Shown: positions 35,938-46,792, counted from the stretch's first letter. The stretch is 64,000 nucleotides of DNA from Limnohabitans sp. JirII-31 (GCF_002778315.1 NZ_NESA01000001.1:124001-188000); one strand, 5' to 3'. The notes: generated from the letters alone by a model not told the origin. Program-made: numbers and translations.

Positions 35938-36675
35938 TTAAATGAACGGGAATGCGTGTCGGCGCTCAGGCTGGTGGTGCATGGGGGGCAAAGAAGCAAT
36001 GAAAGACTCTGGGTGAAACACTGATTCGTGCGTCACATCGATGTCTGGGTGGTGTGTTTCAAACACAAAGCGATAGAGGGGGTGTTCTTTGGCTTTCCAC
36101 AGCGCCTGTGCCTCAGATGGGGCAAAGCTCATCACACGGTGTGGAAGGTTGGCCACATGGTGCATGGGATAGAAGGTGTTTTTCTCCAGCACATCCTCAA
36201 ACAACAATCCGTCATAGATGCGGTCCACGGGGGAGCGCCCAGTGACAACCATCCAGTCAATCTCTTGTTGCATCGTGAACAGATAGAACGCTTTAAACAA
36301 GGCATTGCGCACCACCGAGGAGTTGGGAGATCTGCCCACGCTCAATCGCGTCGCCTCACACAAACGCAGACCTGTGTAGTGCTCGGGAAGCTCCAGTGAA
36401 CTCTCCAATGGCAGTGGACGATGTGCATTGGTGTGAATGCGCATGCTCCCCAACACTTCATCGTCCATGCGCGATGTGGCGCATATCACCAAGCAGCCCG
36501 CTTCGTAATCGGCGGATTCTGCGGTGGCAAGTCGCGCTCCCAATTCAGGAAGATGGTGTCCGTATGCGGCAGCCCGCAGTTGAACGACTCTAGGCAGTAC
36601 GTCTTCTCGTGCAACCTTCACTTGGAAGGGAAGGTATTCAATGCGTTTGGGGGTATCAAATGAGATGGCTTTCAC
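35938..36675 (-). CDS. FeeM-like N-acyltransferase
   Basis: A 245-residue protein of the N-acyl amino acid synthase/autoinducer-synthase-like GNAT fold. Visible are a charged start, VLGSMRIHTNAHRPLP, RLCEATRLSVGRSPNSSVVRNALFKAFYLFTMQQEIDWMVVTGRSP and a C-terminal about 60-residue His/Pro-rich tail. Such enzymes use acyl-ACP to acylate an amino acid or similar amine. An AGGAG precedes the ATG by 5 nt. The GGDEF/EAL gene directly downstream suggests that the product or the enzyme links to c-di-GMP signalling. The acyl and amine substrates are unknown. Confidence 0.78.
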   Translation of the reverse strand: MKAISFDTPKRIEYLPFQVKVAREDVLPRVVQLRAAAYGHHLPELGARLATAESADYEAGCLVICATSRMDDEVLGSMRIHTNAHRPLPLESSLELPEHYTGLRLCEATRLSVGRSPNSSVVRNALFKAFYLFTMQQEIDWMVVTGRSPVDRIYDGLLFEDVLEKNTFYPMHHVANLPHRVMSFAPSEAQALWKAKEHPLYRFVFETHHPDIDVTHESVFHPESFIASLPPMHHQPERRHAFPFI

Positions 36676-37048
36676 ATCGGGCTCCTAGTGTGTGGATGAA
36701 TACGATGTGGACTTTTGTAGACGATCCAACACCGTACTACATTTATCTCATATAACTATGTCCAATCAACACTTTGAGCGTGCAAAGGCGACACCAATTA
36801 GTATCTAAAGCTTATAACTATCTTCATCTTTTATTTTTTCTACTTTTGATATTTATGAATAATTTGAACCTATAAGTACTATTTATTGTGTGAAAATCTT
36901 CTCATGTGTCGCTCTTGGGCGTAGCTATCAATCGTTAGGTACAAAGACGGGTGACCCAGCTTTCAGAACCATTTGGTCGAAAGGCCAGGAATGGTGATCC
37001 CATGGACAATCGAATTTCTTTGCAGACAACCGCCGGAGACCCTTCACC
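36676..37048. other. AT-rich intergenic region
   Basis: This 373-nt stretch lies between the start of the FeeM-like gene (minus) and the HNH gene (plus). From about 36730 to 36915 it is markedly AT-rich, with two ATAACTAT octamers about 50 nt apart. It should hold the FeeM-like promoter. No gene, tRNA or clear hairpin is visible. A 16-codon frame at 37001 is too short to support. Confidence 0.5.
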
Positions 37049-37266
37049 TTGAGCCGATTAGCCCTCACCCGAGACAAGATTTACAAAACGGTCGCACGTC
37101 AACTGCATGGCGTGGTACCTTGCTGGGTGTGTGGTGAGCATGTGTCACACGACAGTGCCAGCCTGGAGCACATCCAACCTTTGAGCGAGGGCGGCAGCAG
37201 CCATCTCGACAACCTGGCCATCAGCCATGCACGCTGCAACCACCAACGTCACGCGAAAACCACACC

Positions 37267-37270
<4 letters not shown>
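37049..37270 (+). CDS. Small HNH endonuclease-like protein
   Basis: A 73-residue protein with an HNH motif: CWVCGEHV, then SLEHIQPLSEGGSSHLDNLAISHARCNHQR. The two CxxC/CN pairs and central EH, N and H are the ββα-metal core. The start is a TTG at 37049, preceded by GGAG at 37035-37038. It overlaps the M16 peptidase start by 4 nt (ATGA), so they are co-transcribed. Its DNA target and role are unknown; single-domain HNH proteins of this size are often nicking or repair-like. Confidence 0.8.
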
Positions 37271-38714
<1,444 letters not shown>

Positions 38715-38718
<4 letters not shown>

Positions 38719-40052
38719 ACACCGCACGCTGGACACGCACTCTCTGCGGGCTGGCCCTGGCCTGCCTGACGTCATGGGCCCATGCAGGCATTCCGATTCA
38801 ACACTGGGTCATGCCCAATGGTGCACGGGTGTATTTGGTGGAAGCACCTGGCCTGCCGATGGTCGATGTGCAGATCGACTTTGACGCCGGTACGCGCCGT
38901 GACCCCGCCAACCAAGTGGGCTTGGCTTCGGCCACGGCGTTGATGATGGGCAAGGGCGTAGCCGCTGCGGGTGGTGCCGCAGCGATGGACGAAAACGCCT
39001 TGGGTGAAGCCTGGGCTGATCTGGGGGCATCGCTGAGCATGGGCGCGAGCAATGACCGCTTCAGCGTGAACTTGCGTAGCCTCACACGCACCGAGCTGCT
39101 CGATGCAGCGGTGCAACTGGCGGCGCGACAACTGGCGCACCCCAGTTTTCCAGAGGCCGTGTGGCACAGCGAACGCCAGCGTTGGCAAGCGTCTTTGGCC
39201 GAGGCCAAAACCCAACCCGGCTATCTGGCTGGGCGCGCGTTTGCGGCTGCTGTGTACGGCACGCACCCCTATGGCTACGACACCACGCCCGCGCACTTGC
39301 AGGCCATCGAGGTGGGGCATCTGCGGGCCTTTCATGCGCGCTACGTGCATGCCTGCCAGGCGCGTGTGAGCATCGTCGGTGCACTTAACCGGGCGCAAGC
39401 CCAGGCACGGGTCACGCAACTGCTGGCCGGCTTGCCGCAAGCGCGAGGGTGTGCCGCTTTGCCTGCTGTGCCCGAGGTGCAGCCTTTGGCACGCGCTCAA
39501 GACATCGCCATCCCTTTTGAGTCGGCCCAAGCGCATGTGTTCATCGGTCAACCGGGTATCGCGCGTCAAAGCCCCGATTTCTTGGCGCTGACCGTGGGCA
39601 ACTATGTGCTGGGCGGTGGCGGCTTTGTGTCGCGCCTGACTGCGCAGGTGCGCGAAAAGCGCGGCTTGAGCTACAGCGTGTCGAGTTACTTTTCACCCAG
39701 CATGCACGCGGGCGCGTTTCGTATTGCCTTGCAAACCCGCGCCAACCAGGCGGCTCAAGCCGTGCAAGTGGCGCGTGAGGTGCTGGCCGACTTTGTGCAG
39801 CATGGTCCTACCGAGGCCGAGGTGCAAGCCGCCAAGGACAACCTGATTGGCGGCTTTGCCTTGCGCTTGGACAGCAACCGCAAGTTGCTCGACAACGTGA
39901 GCAACATTGCCTGGTACGACTTGCCCTTGGACTACCTGGACACCTGGACCGACAAGGTGCAGCGCCTCAGCGCGTCTGACATCCAAGCCGCCTTCGCACG
40001 CACCTTGCAACCCGAGCGCATGGTCACGGTGGTGTTGGGCGCCAAGCCCTGA
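38715..40052 (+). CDS. M16 peptidase family protein, inactive partner subunit
   Basis: A 445-residue exported M16 protein with signal peptide (cut after AHA). The zinc motif is absent: the equivalent position reads VGLASATALMMGKG. The C-terminal domain keeps the REKRGLSYSVSSYF block that binds substrate. This is the classic non-catalytic partner of an M16B pair. ATGA overlap with the active subunit ensures equal expression. Confidence 0.92.
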
Positions 40053-40055
40053 GTT

Positions 40056-40886
40056 TTAAAACTTGGCGTGCTCGCCCGGCTTCAAGGCTAGCACTGGAAT
40101 GCCACTGCCTTTCATGGCCTCGACAAACTGCGCGGCGGTGCCTTTGGCCAAGGGGTTGGCCCCGTAGTGCATGGGGATCACCGCTTGTGGTTTGAACCAC
40201 GCCTTCAGCGCATAGGCCGCTTCGGTCGGGCCCATGGTGAAGTTGCCGCCAATCGGCACCAACACCAGGTCCGGTTTGTACATCTCGGCAATCAGCTTCA
40301 TGTCGCCAAACACGCCGGTGTCGCCCATGTGGTAAATCTTGAAACCGTTCTCCAGCGTGATGATGAAGCCCAGCGGCTCGCCGCCCACATGGGCTTCGTC
40401 CTTGCCAGTGCTCGGGTTCTTCCACACCAGCACCGACGAGTGCTCGGCGTGTACGGCCGTGACGTGAATGCCCGGCGCGGGCTCGACGGTGCCGCTTTTG
40501 TTGAAACGTGGCAACAACTCGGGCGGCAAGATGCCCAGCAAAGTGGCGGTTTGGTTCATATCACCGGGCGCATACATCTTGACGTTGTGCATCAACGCCA
40601 GGGCCGGGGCATCGGCAAAGTGGTCCCAGTGCGCGTGGCTCACCAGCAGCACATCCACCTTGCCCAGGTTCTCCAGGTTTTTGTACTCAGGCGGTGTCAG
40701 CGGGTTGGCTTTGAGCCAAGGGTCGGTGATGACGGTCTTGCCACCGGGCGTGGTGATTTTGAACGCCGATTGGCCCAGCCACTGCACCTCGGTGCTGGGC
40801 GTTTGGGCCCACAGGGCGCTGGCACCCATCAACGACAGGGCCAGGGTGGTGTGGCGCAATGTGCGGTTTAGAAAACGGTTGAACAT
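40056..40886 (-). CDS. Metallo-beta-lactamase-fold hydrolase
   Basis: A 276-residue exported protein: signal peptide to about residue 27 (ALWAQ), then the MBL fold with HAHWDH as the zinc-site signature near residue 83, and further His in PMHYGANPLA and GDTGVFGD. It resembles UPF0173-like metal-dependent hydrolases; the substrate is unknown. It is convergent with the M16 pair, with only a 3-nt gap. Confidence 0.88.
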   Translation of the reverse strand: MFNRFLNRTLRHTTLALSLMGASALWAQTPSTEVQWLGQSAFKITTPGGKTVITDPWLKANPLTPPEYKNLENLGKVDVLLVSHAHWDHFADAPALALMHNVKMYAPGDMNQTATLLGILPPELLPRFNKSGTVEPAPGIHVTAVHAEHSSVLVWKNPSTGKDEAHVGGEPLGFIITLENGFKIYHMGDTGVFGDMKLIAEMYKPDLVLVPIGGNFTMGPTEAAYALKAWFKPQAVIPMHYGANPLAKGTAAQFVEAMKGSGIPVLALKPGEHAKF

Positions 40887-40970
40887 GGGTGTCTCCTTCT
40901 CATCGACAGGCCCACTTTACCCGTTCAGTCGATGGTTAAATTGGCACCATGTCCACCCCAGTTGTTTCTG

Positions 40971-41888
40971 ATGTCGTCCACGCCTGATGTGCTGATCAGC
41001 GAAGTCGGCCCGCGCGACGGTTTGCAGTCGGTCAGCCGGGTCATGTCCACCGCGCACAAACTGCGTTGGCTCGATGCCCTGGTGGCGGCGGGCTTGCGCG
41101 AAATCGAGGTCGGCTCCTTTGTGCCGGCGAAGCTGTTGCCGCAAATGGCCGACACCGCCGAGGTGGTGCGTCACGCCTTGACCCACCCGGGCCTGACCGT
41201 CATGGCCTTGGTGCCCAACCTGCGTGGTGCTGAGGCTGCGCTGCGTGCGGGCGTGCACAAGCTCACCATTCCGGTCTCGGCCAGTGCCGCGCACTCTATG
41301 GCCAATGTGCGCAAAACACGCGAAGACATGGTGGCCGAGGTGCGTGCCATCGTGCAGCTCAAAAACCAACTCGCGCCACAGGTGCACATCGAAGCCGGCA
41401 TTTCCACCGCCTTTGGTTGCACCTTGCAGGGCGTGGTGCCCGAAGACGATGTGGTCTGGCTGGCCCAAGCCGTGGTGGAGGCGGGGGCCGATGAGTCGGG
41501 CCTGTCAGACACCACCGGCATGGCCAACCCCGCGCAGGTGCGGCGCCTGTTTGCCAAAGTGCGCGCTGCCATTGGCGACAAAACCGGCGCTGCCCACATG
41601 CACAACACGCGTGGCTTGGGGCTGGCCAATTGCTTGGCCGCCTATGACGTGGGCGTGCGCACCTTTGACAGCTCGCTCGGCGGCTTGGGCGGTTGCCCGT
41701 ACGCACCCGGCGCCTCAGGCAATGTGGTGACCGAAGACCTGGTGTTCATGTTCGAGGCCATGGGCGTGCGCACCGGCGTGGACTTGACCCGTTTGATCGC
41801 CGCACGTGCCCCCCTGCGCGAGGGCTTACCTGATGAACCGCTGTATGGCATGACGCCCGAAGCAGGCCTGCCCAAGGGTTGGCTCTGA
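40971..41888 (+). CDS. HMG-CoA lyase-like enzyme
   Basis: A 305-residue TIM-barrel lyase of the hydroxymethylglutaryl-CoA lyase type. It starts with VLISEVGPRDGLQ, contains the GDLSDTTG-like metal region (DESGLSDTTGMANP), HMHNTRGLGLAN and the late GGLGGCPYAPGASGNVVTEDL with the catalytic Cys. It cleaves a 3-hydroxy-3-methylacyl-CoA-like substrate to a ketone body and acetyl-CoA. The ATG at 40971 gives the family start. The next gene is a CoA-transferase, so the pair may break down a branched acid. It does not look like an obvious leucine cluster here. Confidence 0.9.
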   Translation: MSSTPDVLISEVGPRDGLQSVSRVMSTAHKLRWLDALVAAGLREIEVGSFVPAKLLPQMADTAEVVRHALTHPGLTVMALVPNLRGAEAALRAGVHKLTIPVSASAAHSMANVRKTREDMVAEVRAIVQLKNQLAPQVHIEAGISTAFGCTLQGVVPEDDVVWLAQAVVEAGADESGLSDTTGMANPAQVRRLFAKVRAAIGDKTGAAHMHNTRGLGLANCLAAYDVGVRTFDSSLGGLGGCPYAPGASGNVVTEDLVFMFEAMGVRTGVDLTRLIAARAPLREGLPDEPLYGMTPEAGLPKGWL

Positions 41889-41906
41889 TTTTTTGATGTT
41901 GCACAG

Positions 41907-43139
41907 ATGACCGAGACACACACCACCACAGCATCCACACCGTCGCAGCCCGCGCCCTACGCGGGCCTGCGCGTGGTGGAGTTCACCCACATGGTGATGG
42001 GCCCCACCTGCGGCATGGTGCTGGCCGACTTGGGCGCCGAGGTGATCAAGATCGAACCCATTGGCCACGGCCGCCACGGCGACGCCACCCGGCAGTTGAT
42101 TGGCTCGGGCGCGGGCTTTTTCCCGATGTTCAATCGCAACAAAAAAAGCCTGGCGCTCGACCTTGAAACGGTGGAAGGCAAAGAGGCGGTGTTGCGCCTG
42201 ATCGCCACCGCCGACGTGGTGAGCGAAAACTTCAAGAGCGGCACCATGCGCAAGCTGGGTCTGGACTACGCCAGCTTGAAAGCCTTGAACCCACGCCTGA
42301 TCTACGTCAGCCACAAAGGCTTTTTGCCCGGCCCTTACGAGCACCGCACCGCCTTGGACGAGGTGGTGCAAATGATGGGCGGCTTGGCCTACATGACGGG
42401 CCGCCCCGGTGACCCCTTGCGTGCGGGCACCAGCGTGAACGACATCATGGGCGGCGTGTTTGGTGCTTTGGGTGTCATGGCGTCACTGGCGCAACGCGAA
42501 AAGACGGGGCTGGGCCAAGAAGTGCAAAGCGCCTTGTTTGAAAACAATGTGTTCCTGATGGCCCAGCACATGATGCAGTTTGCTGTCACCGGCCAAGCCG
42601 CAGCCCCCATGCCTGCGCGCATTTCGGCCTGGGGCATTTACGACGTGTTCAAGGTCAAAGACGAGGCACAAATCTTTTTGGCGGTGGTCAGCGACACCGC
42701 CTGGGGTGTTTTTTGCGAGGCCTTTGGCTTTGCCGACCTCAAAGCCGATGCCCGCTTGCACACCAACAACGACCGCGTGCGCAACCGCGACTGGATGATG
42801 CCCCTGTTGCGCGAACGCTTGGCCGCTTGGTCCGCCCACGACTTGGCGGCGGTGTTTGAACAGCACGGCTTGCCGTTTGCACCCATCACGCGTCCGCACG
42901 AGTTGCTCAACGACCCGCACCTGCAAGCCAGTGGCGGCTTGTCGCCCATCACCTTGCCCGATGGACGCAGCGCGCCTGCGGTGTTGCTGCCGTTCACGCT
43001 CGATGGTCAGCGCCCGGGCATTCGCCTGTCGCCGCCGCGCTTGGGCGAGCACAACGCGGCCTTGTTGGCCGAGTTGGGTTACAGCGCCGCAGAGATTGAG
43101 GCCCTGAGCCACCCAGTGGGCGGCACTACTCCAGCGTGA
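41907..43139 (+). CDS. CaiB/BaiF-type CoA-transferase
   Basis: A 410-residue class III CoA-transferase: GLRVVEFTHMVMGPTCGMVLADLGAEVIKIEP, and LRAGTSVNDIMGGVFGA with the probable catalytic Asp. FNRNKKSLALDLETVEGKEAVLRLIATADVV also matches the family. It is 18 nt after the HMG-CoA lyase-like gene and convergent with a Bug gene (14-nt overlap). It would activate the acid that the lyase cleaves, or return CoA from it. Confidence 0.92.
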   Translation: MTETHTTTASTPSQPAPYAGLRVVEFTHMVMGPTCGMVLADLGAEVIKIEPIGHGRHGDATRQLIGSGAGFFPMFNRNKKSLALDLETVEGKEAVLRLIATADVVSENFKSGTMRKLGLDYASLKALNPRLIYVSHKGFLPGPYEHRTALDEVVQMMGGLAYMTGRPGDPLRAGTSVNDIMGGVFGALGVMASLAQREKTGLGQEVQSALFENNVFLMAQHMMQFAVTGQAAAPMPARISAWGIYDVFKVKDEAQIFLAVVSDTAWGVFCEAFGFADLKADARLHTNNDRVRNRDWMMPLLRERLAAWSAHDLAAVFEQHGLPFAPITRPHELLNDPHLQASGGLSPITLPDGRSAPAVLLPFTLDGQRPGIRLSPPRLGEHNAALLAELGYSAAEIEALSHPVGGTTPA

Positions 43140-44106
43140 TCTTGGCGTCTTGAATCACGCGACGCCACTTGGCCGCGTCGCGTTGTGTCCACAACAGCAC
43201 CTCGTCGGCCGAGCCCGCGCGCAGCTCGGTGCCTGCGGCTTCTACCTTGCTGGTGAGCGCTGGGTTCTTCAGTGCACGGCTCAAGGCTTGGTTGATGCGC
43301 TCCACCAAAGCGGGTGGGGTGGCCAGTGGCGCGTACATGGCGTACCAGGTGGCGTATTCAAACTCGGGCAGGGTGGCCGACATCAGCGGTAAATTTTTGG
43401 TGGCGGGTGATTGGCTGGGCGCGGTGGCGGCCAGCAGCCGCACATAGCCTTTGTCGATCAGGCCTTGCAGCGAGGGCAGGCTGCTGAACAGCGCGCTCAC
43501 CTGGCCCGAGATCAAATCGTTCACCGAGCCAGAGCTGCCTTTGTAGGGCACATGGATGACATCGGTTTTGGAGAGCGACTTGAACATTTCCATGCCTAAG
43601 TGCGAGGTACCGCCCGTGCCCGCAGAGGCAAAGCTCACCTCACCCGGATGGGCTTTTGCATAGGCCACCAACTCGGCCACCGACTTGATGGGCAACTTGG
43701 CACTCACCACCAGCACATGCGGTGCGGTAGAGATGATCGACACCGGGCGCAGCTTGGCCACCAAGTCTGCTCCGCCGTGTTTGCTGAGCATGGGTTGCAG
43801 CACCACATTGCCCACGGCTGCCATCAGCAAGGTGTGGCCATCGGGTTCGGCCCGTGCCACGGCACCCAGCGCTGGCACGCCCATCGAGCCGCCCATGTTC
43901 TCGACCGTCACCGACTGTTTGAGGTCTGCCGTCAAGGTGAGGGCGAGTTCGCGGGCCACCAAATCCGCCGGGCCGCCAGCGGCGTAGGGCACCACCAGAC
44001 GGATGTTTTTGCTGGGCCACGTGGTTGCGTTTTGTGCATAGGCACCCGCGCAGGCGAGCAATGCGAGCGCGCTGCTGGCGAGTTGAAGAAGGTGTCGACG
44101 TGTCAT
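43126..44106 (-). CDS. Bug/TctC-type periplasmic solute-binding protein
   Basis: A 326-residue receptor: signal peptide (LASSALALLACAGAYAQ), mature start WPSKNIRLVVPYAAGGPADLVARELA, GSMGVPALGAVARAEPDGHTLL, HVPYKGSSGSVNDL. No permease gene is near. It is separated from the aldolase downstream of its start by a 15-bp tandem repeat. Whether it is in the aldolase operon is unclear, though both run on the minus strand. Confidence 0.92.
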   Translation of the reverse strand: MTRRHLLQLASSALALLACAGAYAQNATTWPSKNIRLVVPYAAGGPADLVARELALTLTADLKQSVTVENMGGSMGVPALGAVARAEPDGHTLLMAAVGNVVLQPMLSKHGGADLVAKLRPVSIISTAPHVLVVSAKLPIKSVAELVAYAKAHPGEVSFASAGTGGTSHLGMEMFKSLSKTDVIHVPYKGSSGSVNDLISGQVSALFSSLPSLQGLIDKGYVRLLAATAPSQSPATKNLPLMSATLPEFEYATWYAMYAPLATPPALVERINQALSRALKNPALTSKVEAAGTELRAGSADEVLLWTQRDAAKWRRVIQDAKITLE

Positions 44107-44128
44107 CGGTGTGGGTCAGATAAAAGTC

Positions 44129-44173
44129 GGTCAGGCAGAGGTGGGTCAGGCCGAGGTGGGTTAGGCCGAGGTG
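44129..44173 (-). repeat. 15-bp tandem repeat with repeated stop codons
   Basis: Three 15-bp copies (consensus GGTCAGGCCGAGGTG; two single-base variants) span the aldolase stop. Read on the minus strand each copy carries Thr-Ser-Ala-stop in the aldolase frame, so the gene's stop codon exists three times in succession. A tandem duplication of the gene end is the simplest explanation. Confidence 0.85.
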
Positions 44174-44910
44174 GTTTTGGGCTGTGCCGCTTCAGCGGCC
44201 AGGCGGGGCAACCATTGGGTGCGCCACAGATCCCACGAGCGGGCGTAGGCTTGCCACGACAAGGCCTCTACCTCAGCGTCGTCGAGGTACACCACCTCGT
44301 CCACCTGCCCGGGCGATTGCAGGGCTTGCATCTGCATGGCTTGCAGTTGCATCTTGGCGTTGTGGTCGAGGTAAATGGTGCGCCCCACGGCAATGGCCAA
44401 ACTCGCACCCACCACCACCGAGCCATGGCCGCGCATGAGCGCAGCGGGGTGGTTCCCCAGTTTCTGCGCCAAGGACTGGCCCAGCTGGCTGTTGCGCACC
44501 AGCATGTCGCTGCCGCGTTGTGCGTCGCGGATGTCCCAGGTGGGAATGCCTTCGCCAATGAAGGCCGCCAAATGAAATATCGGTCGCAGCCGACAGCCGG
44601 TGCAACTGAAGGGCACCACCGCATGCGAGTGGTTGTGCACGATGGCGTGCACATCGGGCCGCGCTTTGTAAATCTCGCCGTGGATGTAGCGCTCGTTGTA
44701 GGCCGCCGGGCCACCGTCTTGGATGCGGTGGCTGTCGAGGTCAAACTCCAGCAAGTCGACTTCGGTGATCAGCTCGGGCGCCACGGCGCGGGCCATCCAG
44801 TAACGGTCAGGCGAGGTCTCGCTGCGCACACTCACATGCCCGTAGGCGTCAATCACGCCGTGCTCGGCACAGGTGCGCGAAGCAATGACCAAATCTTGTA
44901 ACAAACTCAT
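44161..44910 (-). CDS. Class II aldolase/adducin-family protein
   Basis: A 249-residue zinc-dependent aldolase-fold protein. The metal ligands are in HNHSHAVVPFS, and GHGSVVVG follows later; YGHVSVR lies near residue 24. Members split sugar phosphates or decarboxylate acids; no substrate can be given. The C-terminal residues TSA and stop lie in the tandem repeat. It is the last gene of a long minus-strand run from 50937, and a Bug receptor precedes it by 26 nt. Confidence 0.85.
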   Translation of the reverse strand: MSLLQDLVIASRTCAEHGVIDAYGHVSVRSETSPDRYWMARAVAPELITEVDLLEFDLDSHRIQDGGPAAYNERYIHGEIYKARPDVHAIVHNHSHAVVPFSCTGCRLRPIFHLAAFIGEGIPTWDIRDAQRGSDMLVRNSQLGQSLAQKLGNHPAALMRGHGSVVVGASLAIAVGRTIYLDHNAKMQLQAMQMQALQSPGQVDEVVYLDDAEVEALSWQAYARSWDLWRTQWLPRLAAEAAQPKTTSA

Positions 44911-44936
44911 GGTGTCTCTCTGTCAGGTGTGGGTGT

Positions 44937-45977
44937 TCAGTCTGCTTGGATGTGGGCGGTGCTGACCACTTGCTTCCAGCGTGTCACTTCTCGCGACAGC
45001 AGCTGCCCCAGGCGCTCGGGTTTGCCGCCTGCCGGGCTGAGTCCGTGTTTGGTCATGGCCTCGCGCACCTCGGGCAGTTGCAGCAAGGTGTTGAAGTCGC
45101 CATTGAGTTTGGCCACCACCTCCGGCGGTGTGCCCGCTGGCGCGAAGATGCCGTACCAGGTGTCCACCACCAAGTTGGGATAGCCCAACTCTTTGAGGGT
45201 GGGCACTTTGGGGAACACCGCAGAGCGCTCGTCGCTCATCACGGCCAGCATCTGCAATTGCCCACTCTGAATCAAGCTGCTGGTGGTTTGCAGCGCCACG
45301 ATGCTGGCTTGCACATGGCCTCCCATCAAATCTGTCATGGCACCCGCTGCGCCTTTGTAGGGCACATGGCTCATGCTGGCGCCGGTTTCTTGCAGCAGCA
45401 AGGCCATGGCCAAGTGCTGCACCACCCCGTTGCCGGGCGAGGCGTAGTTGAGCTGACCCGGTTTGGCTTTGACCAGGGCCAGCCATTCGTTGAAGTTCTT
45501 CACGCCCAATTGCGGTGGCACGACCAAGGCCAGGGCACTGGTGGCCATCAAGGCCACCGGCTCGAAACTTTTGATCGGGTCAAACGGCAGCTTGGCGCGC
45601 AGGGCTTGCACCGTGCCGTGCGAGGTGGCGGTGAACAGCAAGGTGTGGCCGTTGGCCGCAGACTTGGCCACGGCTTCTGAGCCAATCGCACCCGACGCGC
45701 CCACGCGGTTGTCGGTCACCACGGGCACGCCCCAGCGCTCGCTGAGTTTTGTGCCCATCAAACGTGCCATCGCGTCCGCCGAGGTGCCGGTGGAGAACGG
45801 CACCACCAGCGTCACCGCGCGGTTGGGGAAACTGGCACTGGGTGTTTGGCTCCAGGCCGCTGTGGCGCTGGCCAGCCACAGACCCAGCAAGCAGAACTTG
45901 GCCACACGCCCTGCGGTGCGCGTGGCGGGTGGTGTGCGGTGTTGAGCGTGGTGTGTAGTGGGGGATGTGATGTGCAT
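44937..45977 (-). CDS. Bug/TctC-type periplasmic solute-binding protein
   Basis: A 346-residue receptor, longer than its relatives because of a 40-residue N-terminal region before the mature start ASFPNRAVTLVVPFSTGTSADAMARLM. GASGAIGSEAVAKSAANGHTLL and HVPYKGAAGAMTDL are the usual blocks. I used ATG 45977; an upstream TTG at 46007, overlapping the stop of the preceding gene, is the alternative. No permease gene is present. It lies in the run of genes from GlcG to aldolase. Confidence 0.88.
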   Translation of the reverse strand: MHITSPTTHHAQHRTPPATRTAGRVAKFCLLGLWLASATAAWSQTPSASFPNRAVTLVVPFSTGTSADAMARLMGTKLSERWGVPVVTDNRVGASGAIGSEAVAKSAANGHTLLFTATSHGTVQALRAKLPFDPIKSFEPVALMATSALALVVPPQLGVKNFNEWLALVKAKPGQLNYASPGNGVVQHLAMALLLQETGASMSHVPYKGAAGAMTDLMGGHVQASIVALQTTSSLIQSGQLQMLAVMSDERSAVFPKVPTLKELGYPNLVVDTWYGIFAPAGTPPEVVAKLNGDFNTLLQLPEVREAMTKHGLSPAGGKPERLGQLLSREVTRWKQVVSTAHIQAD

Positions 45978-46003
45978 GGCCACAGACTTCAAGGGAATGG
46001 CGT

Positions 46004-46774
46004 TCAACGCGCCTCGACGAAGGGCTCAATGCCAATCGGGCGCAAGGTCAGGTCTGCCGGTGGGCTGGTCATGAAGCGCACCAAGGCTTGCGCCTCTGCC
46101 GGGTGGGCGCTGCGCGTGGCAACCGCTGCGGCAAAACCAATCCAGGTTTGCAGTTCGTCGGGAATCAAGCCCACCACCTGCACACCGGGCACACCGTACA
46201 TGCGCGAGGCGACCACCACCACCATGTCCACCTCGCCGCGCGCCACGCCCTCGACGTTGTACTCGCCCGACATGGGGCGCATGCGGGGTTTCATCTCGGC
46301 TTCAAGCCCCAAGCGTTGAATGAGGCTTTCAAAATAAATGCCACTGGCCCCTTCGCCGGGATACGCCACCGAGCGTGTTGCGAGCAAGGTTTTTTTGAAG
46401 CCCTCCACGCTGCGAATGTCGGGCAAGGGTGCACCTTGGCGAATGCCCACGCCTAGCCCAATGCGCCCAATCACCCGGCGTGTATCAGCCCGCACCTGAC
46501 CGCTTTGGATGACTTGGTCCAGTGTGGGTGGGTTGAGCACCGTGACGTCAAAGGCTTCACCGTCTTGGATTTTTTTCTTGGCCCGTGGATTCACCGCAAA
46601 CTCCACCGCCACCTTGTGCCCGGTGGCGGCTTCGAATTGTTGGCACAAGGCGATGACGGCAGGGCGCGAGCCGTTGCCGCTGAGCACTTTGAGTTCGACC
46701 GCTTGGGCCGATGCAGACAGCGCCATCAGCACCGTCGCGAGCAGGCGTGCGCCCTGTGTGGTGAAGCGTGTCAT
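46004..46774 (-). CDS. ModA-like periplasmic binding protein
   Basis: A 256-residue type II binding protein with a signal peptide (ALSASAQA). It resembles the molybdate-binding ModA family: VLSGNGSRPAVIALCQQFEAATGHKVAVEF, then FDVTVLNPPTLDQVIQSG and YNVEGVARGEVDMVVV. No modBC genes are near, so it may bind an organic ligand or sulfate/molybdate-like ion. The binding residues cannot be judged. It lies between a Bug gene and an esterase gene. Confidence 0.75.
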   Translation of the reverse strand: MTRFTTQGARLLATVLMALSASAQAVELKVLSGNGSRPAVIALCQQFEAATGHKVAVEFAVNPRAKKKIQDGEAFDVTVLNPPTLDQVIQSGQVRADTRRVIGRIGLGVGIRQGAPLPDIRSVEGFKKTLLATRSVAYPGEGASGIYFESLIQRLGLEAEMKPRMRPMSGEYNVEGVARGEVDMVVVVASRMYGVPGVQVVGLIPDELQTWIGFAAAVATRSAHPAEAQALVRFMTSPPADLTLRPIGIEPFVEAR

Positions 46775-46792
46775 ACAACGTCGATCATGAAT

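Noticed and set aside
28471-36902. Shared 14-mer GTGTGAAAATCTTC in the kinase/mipA and FeeM-like upstream regions
   Set aside because: In 64 kb several identical 14-mers are expected by chance; no flanking conservation was seen.
40047-40058. Short palindrome between convergent M16 and hydrolase genes as a terminator
   Set aside because: The A/T palindrome AGTTTTAAAACT has no GC stem, and the genes are only 3 nt apart.
44129-44173. Tandem repeat as a CRISPR array
   Set aside because: Units are only 15 bp without spacers and lie across a gene end; no cas genes are present.
43600-44901. 433-codon plus-strand frame across the Bug and aldolase genes
   Set aside because: Shadow of the two minus-strand genes, full of His/Gly runs, no family motif.
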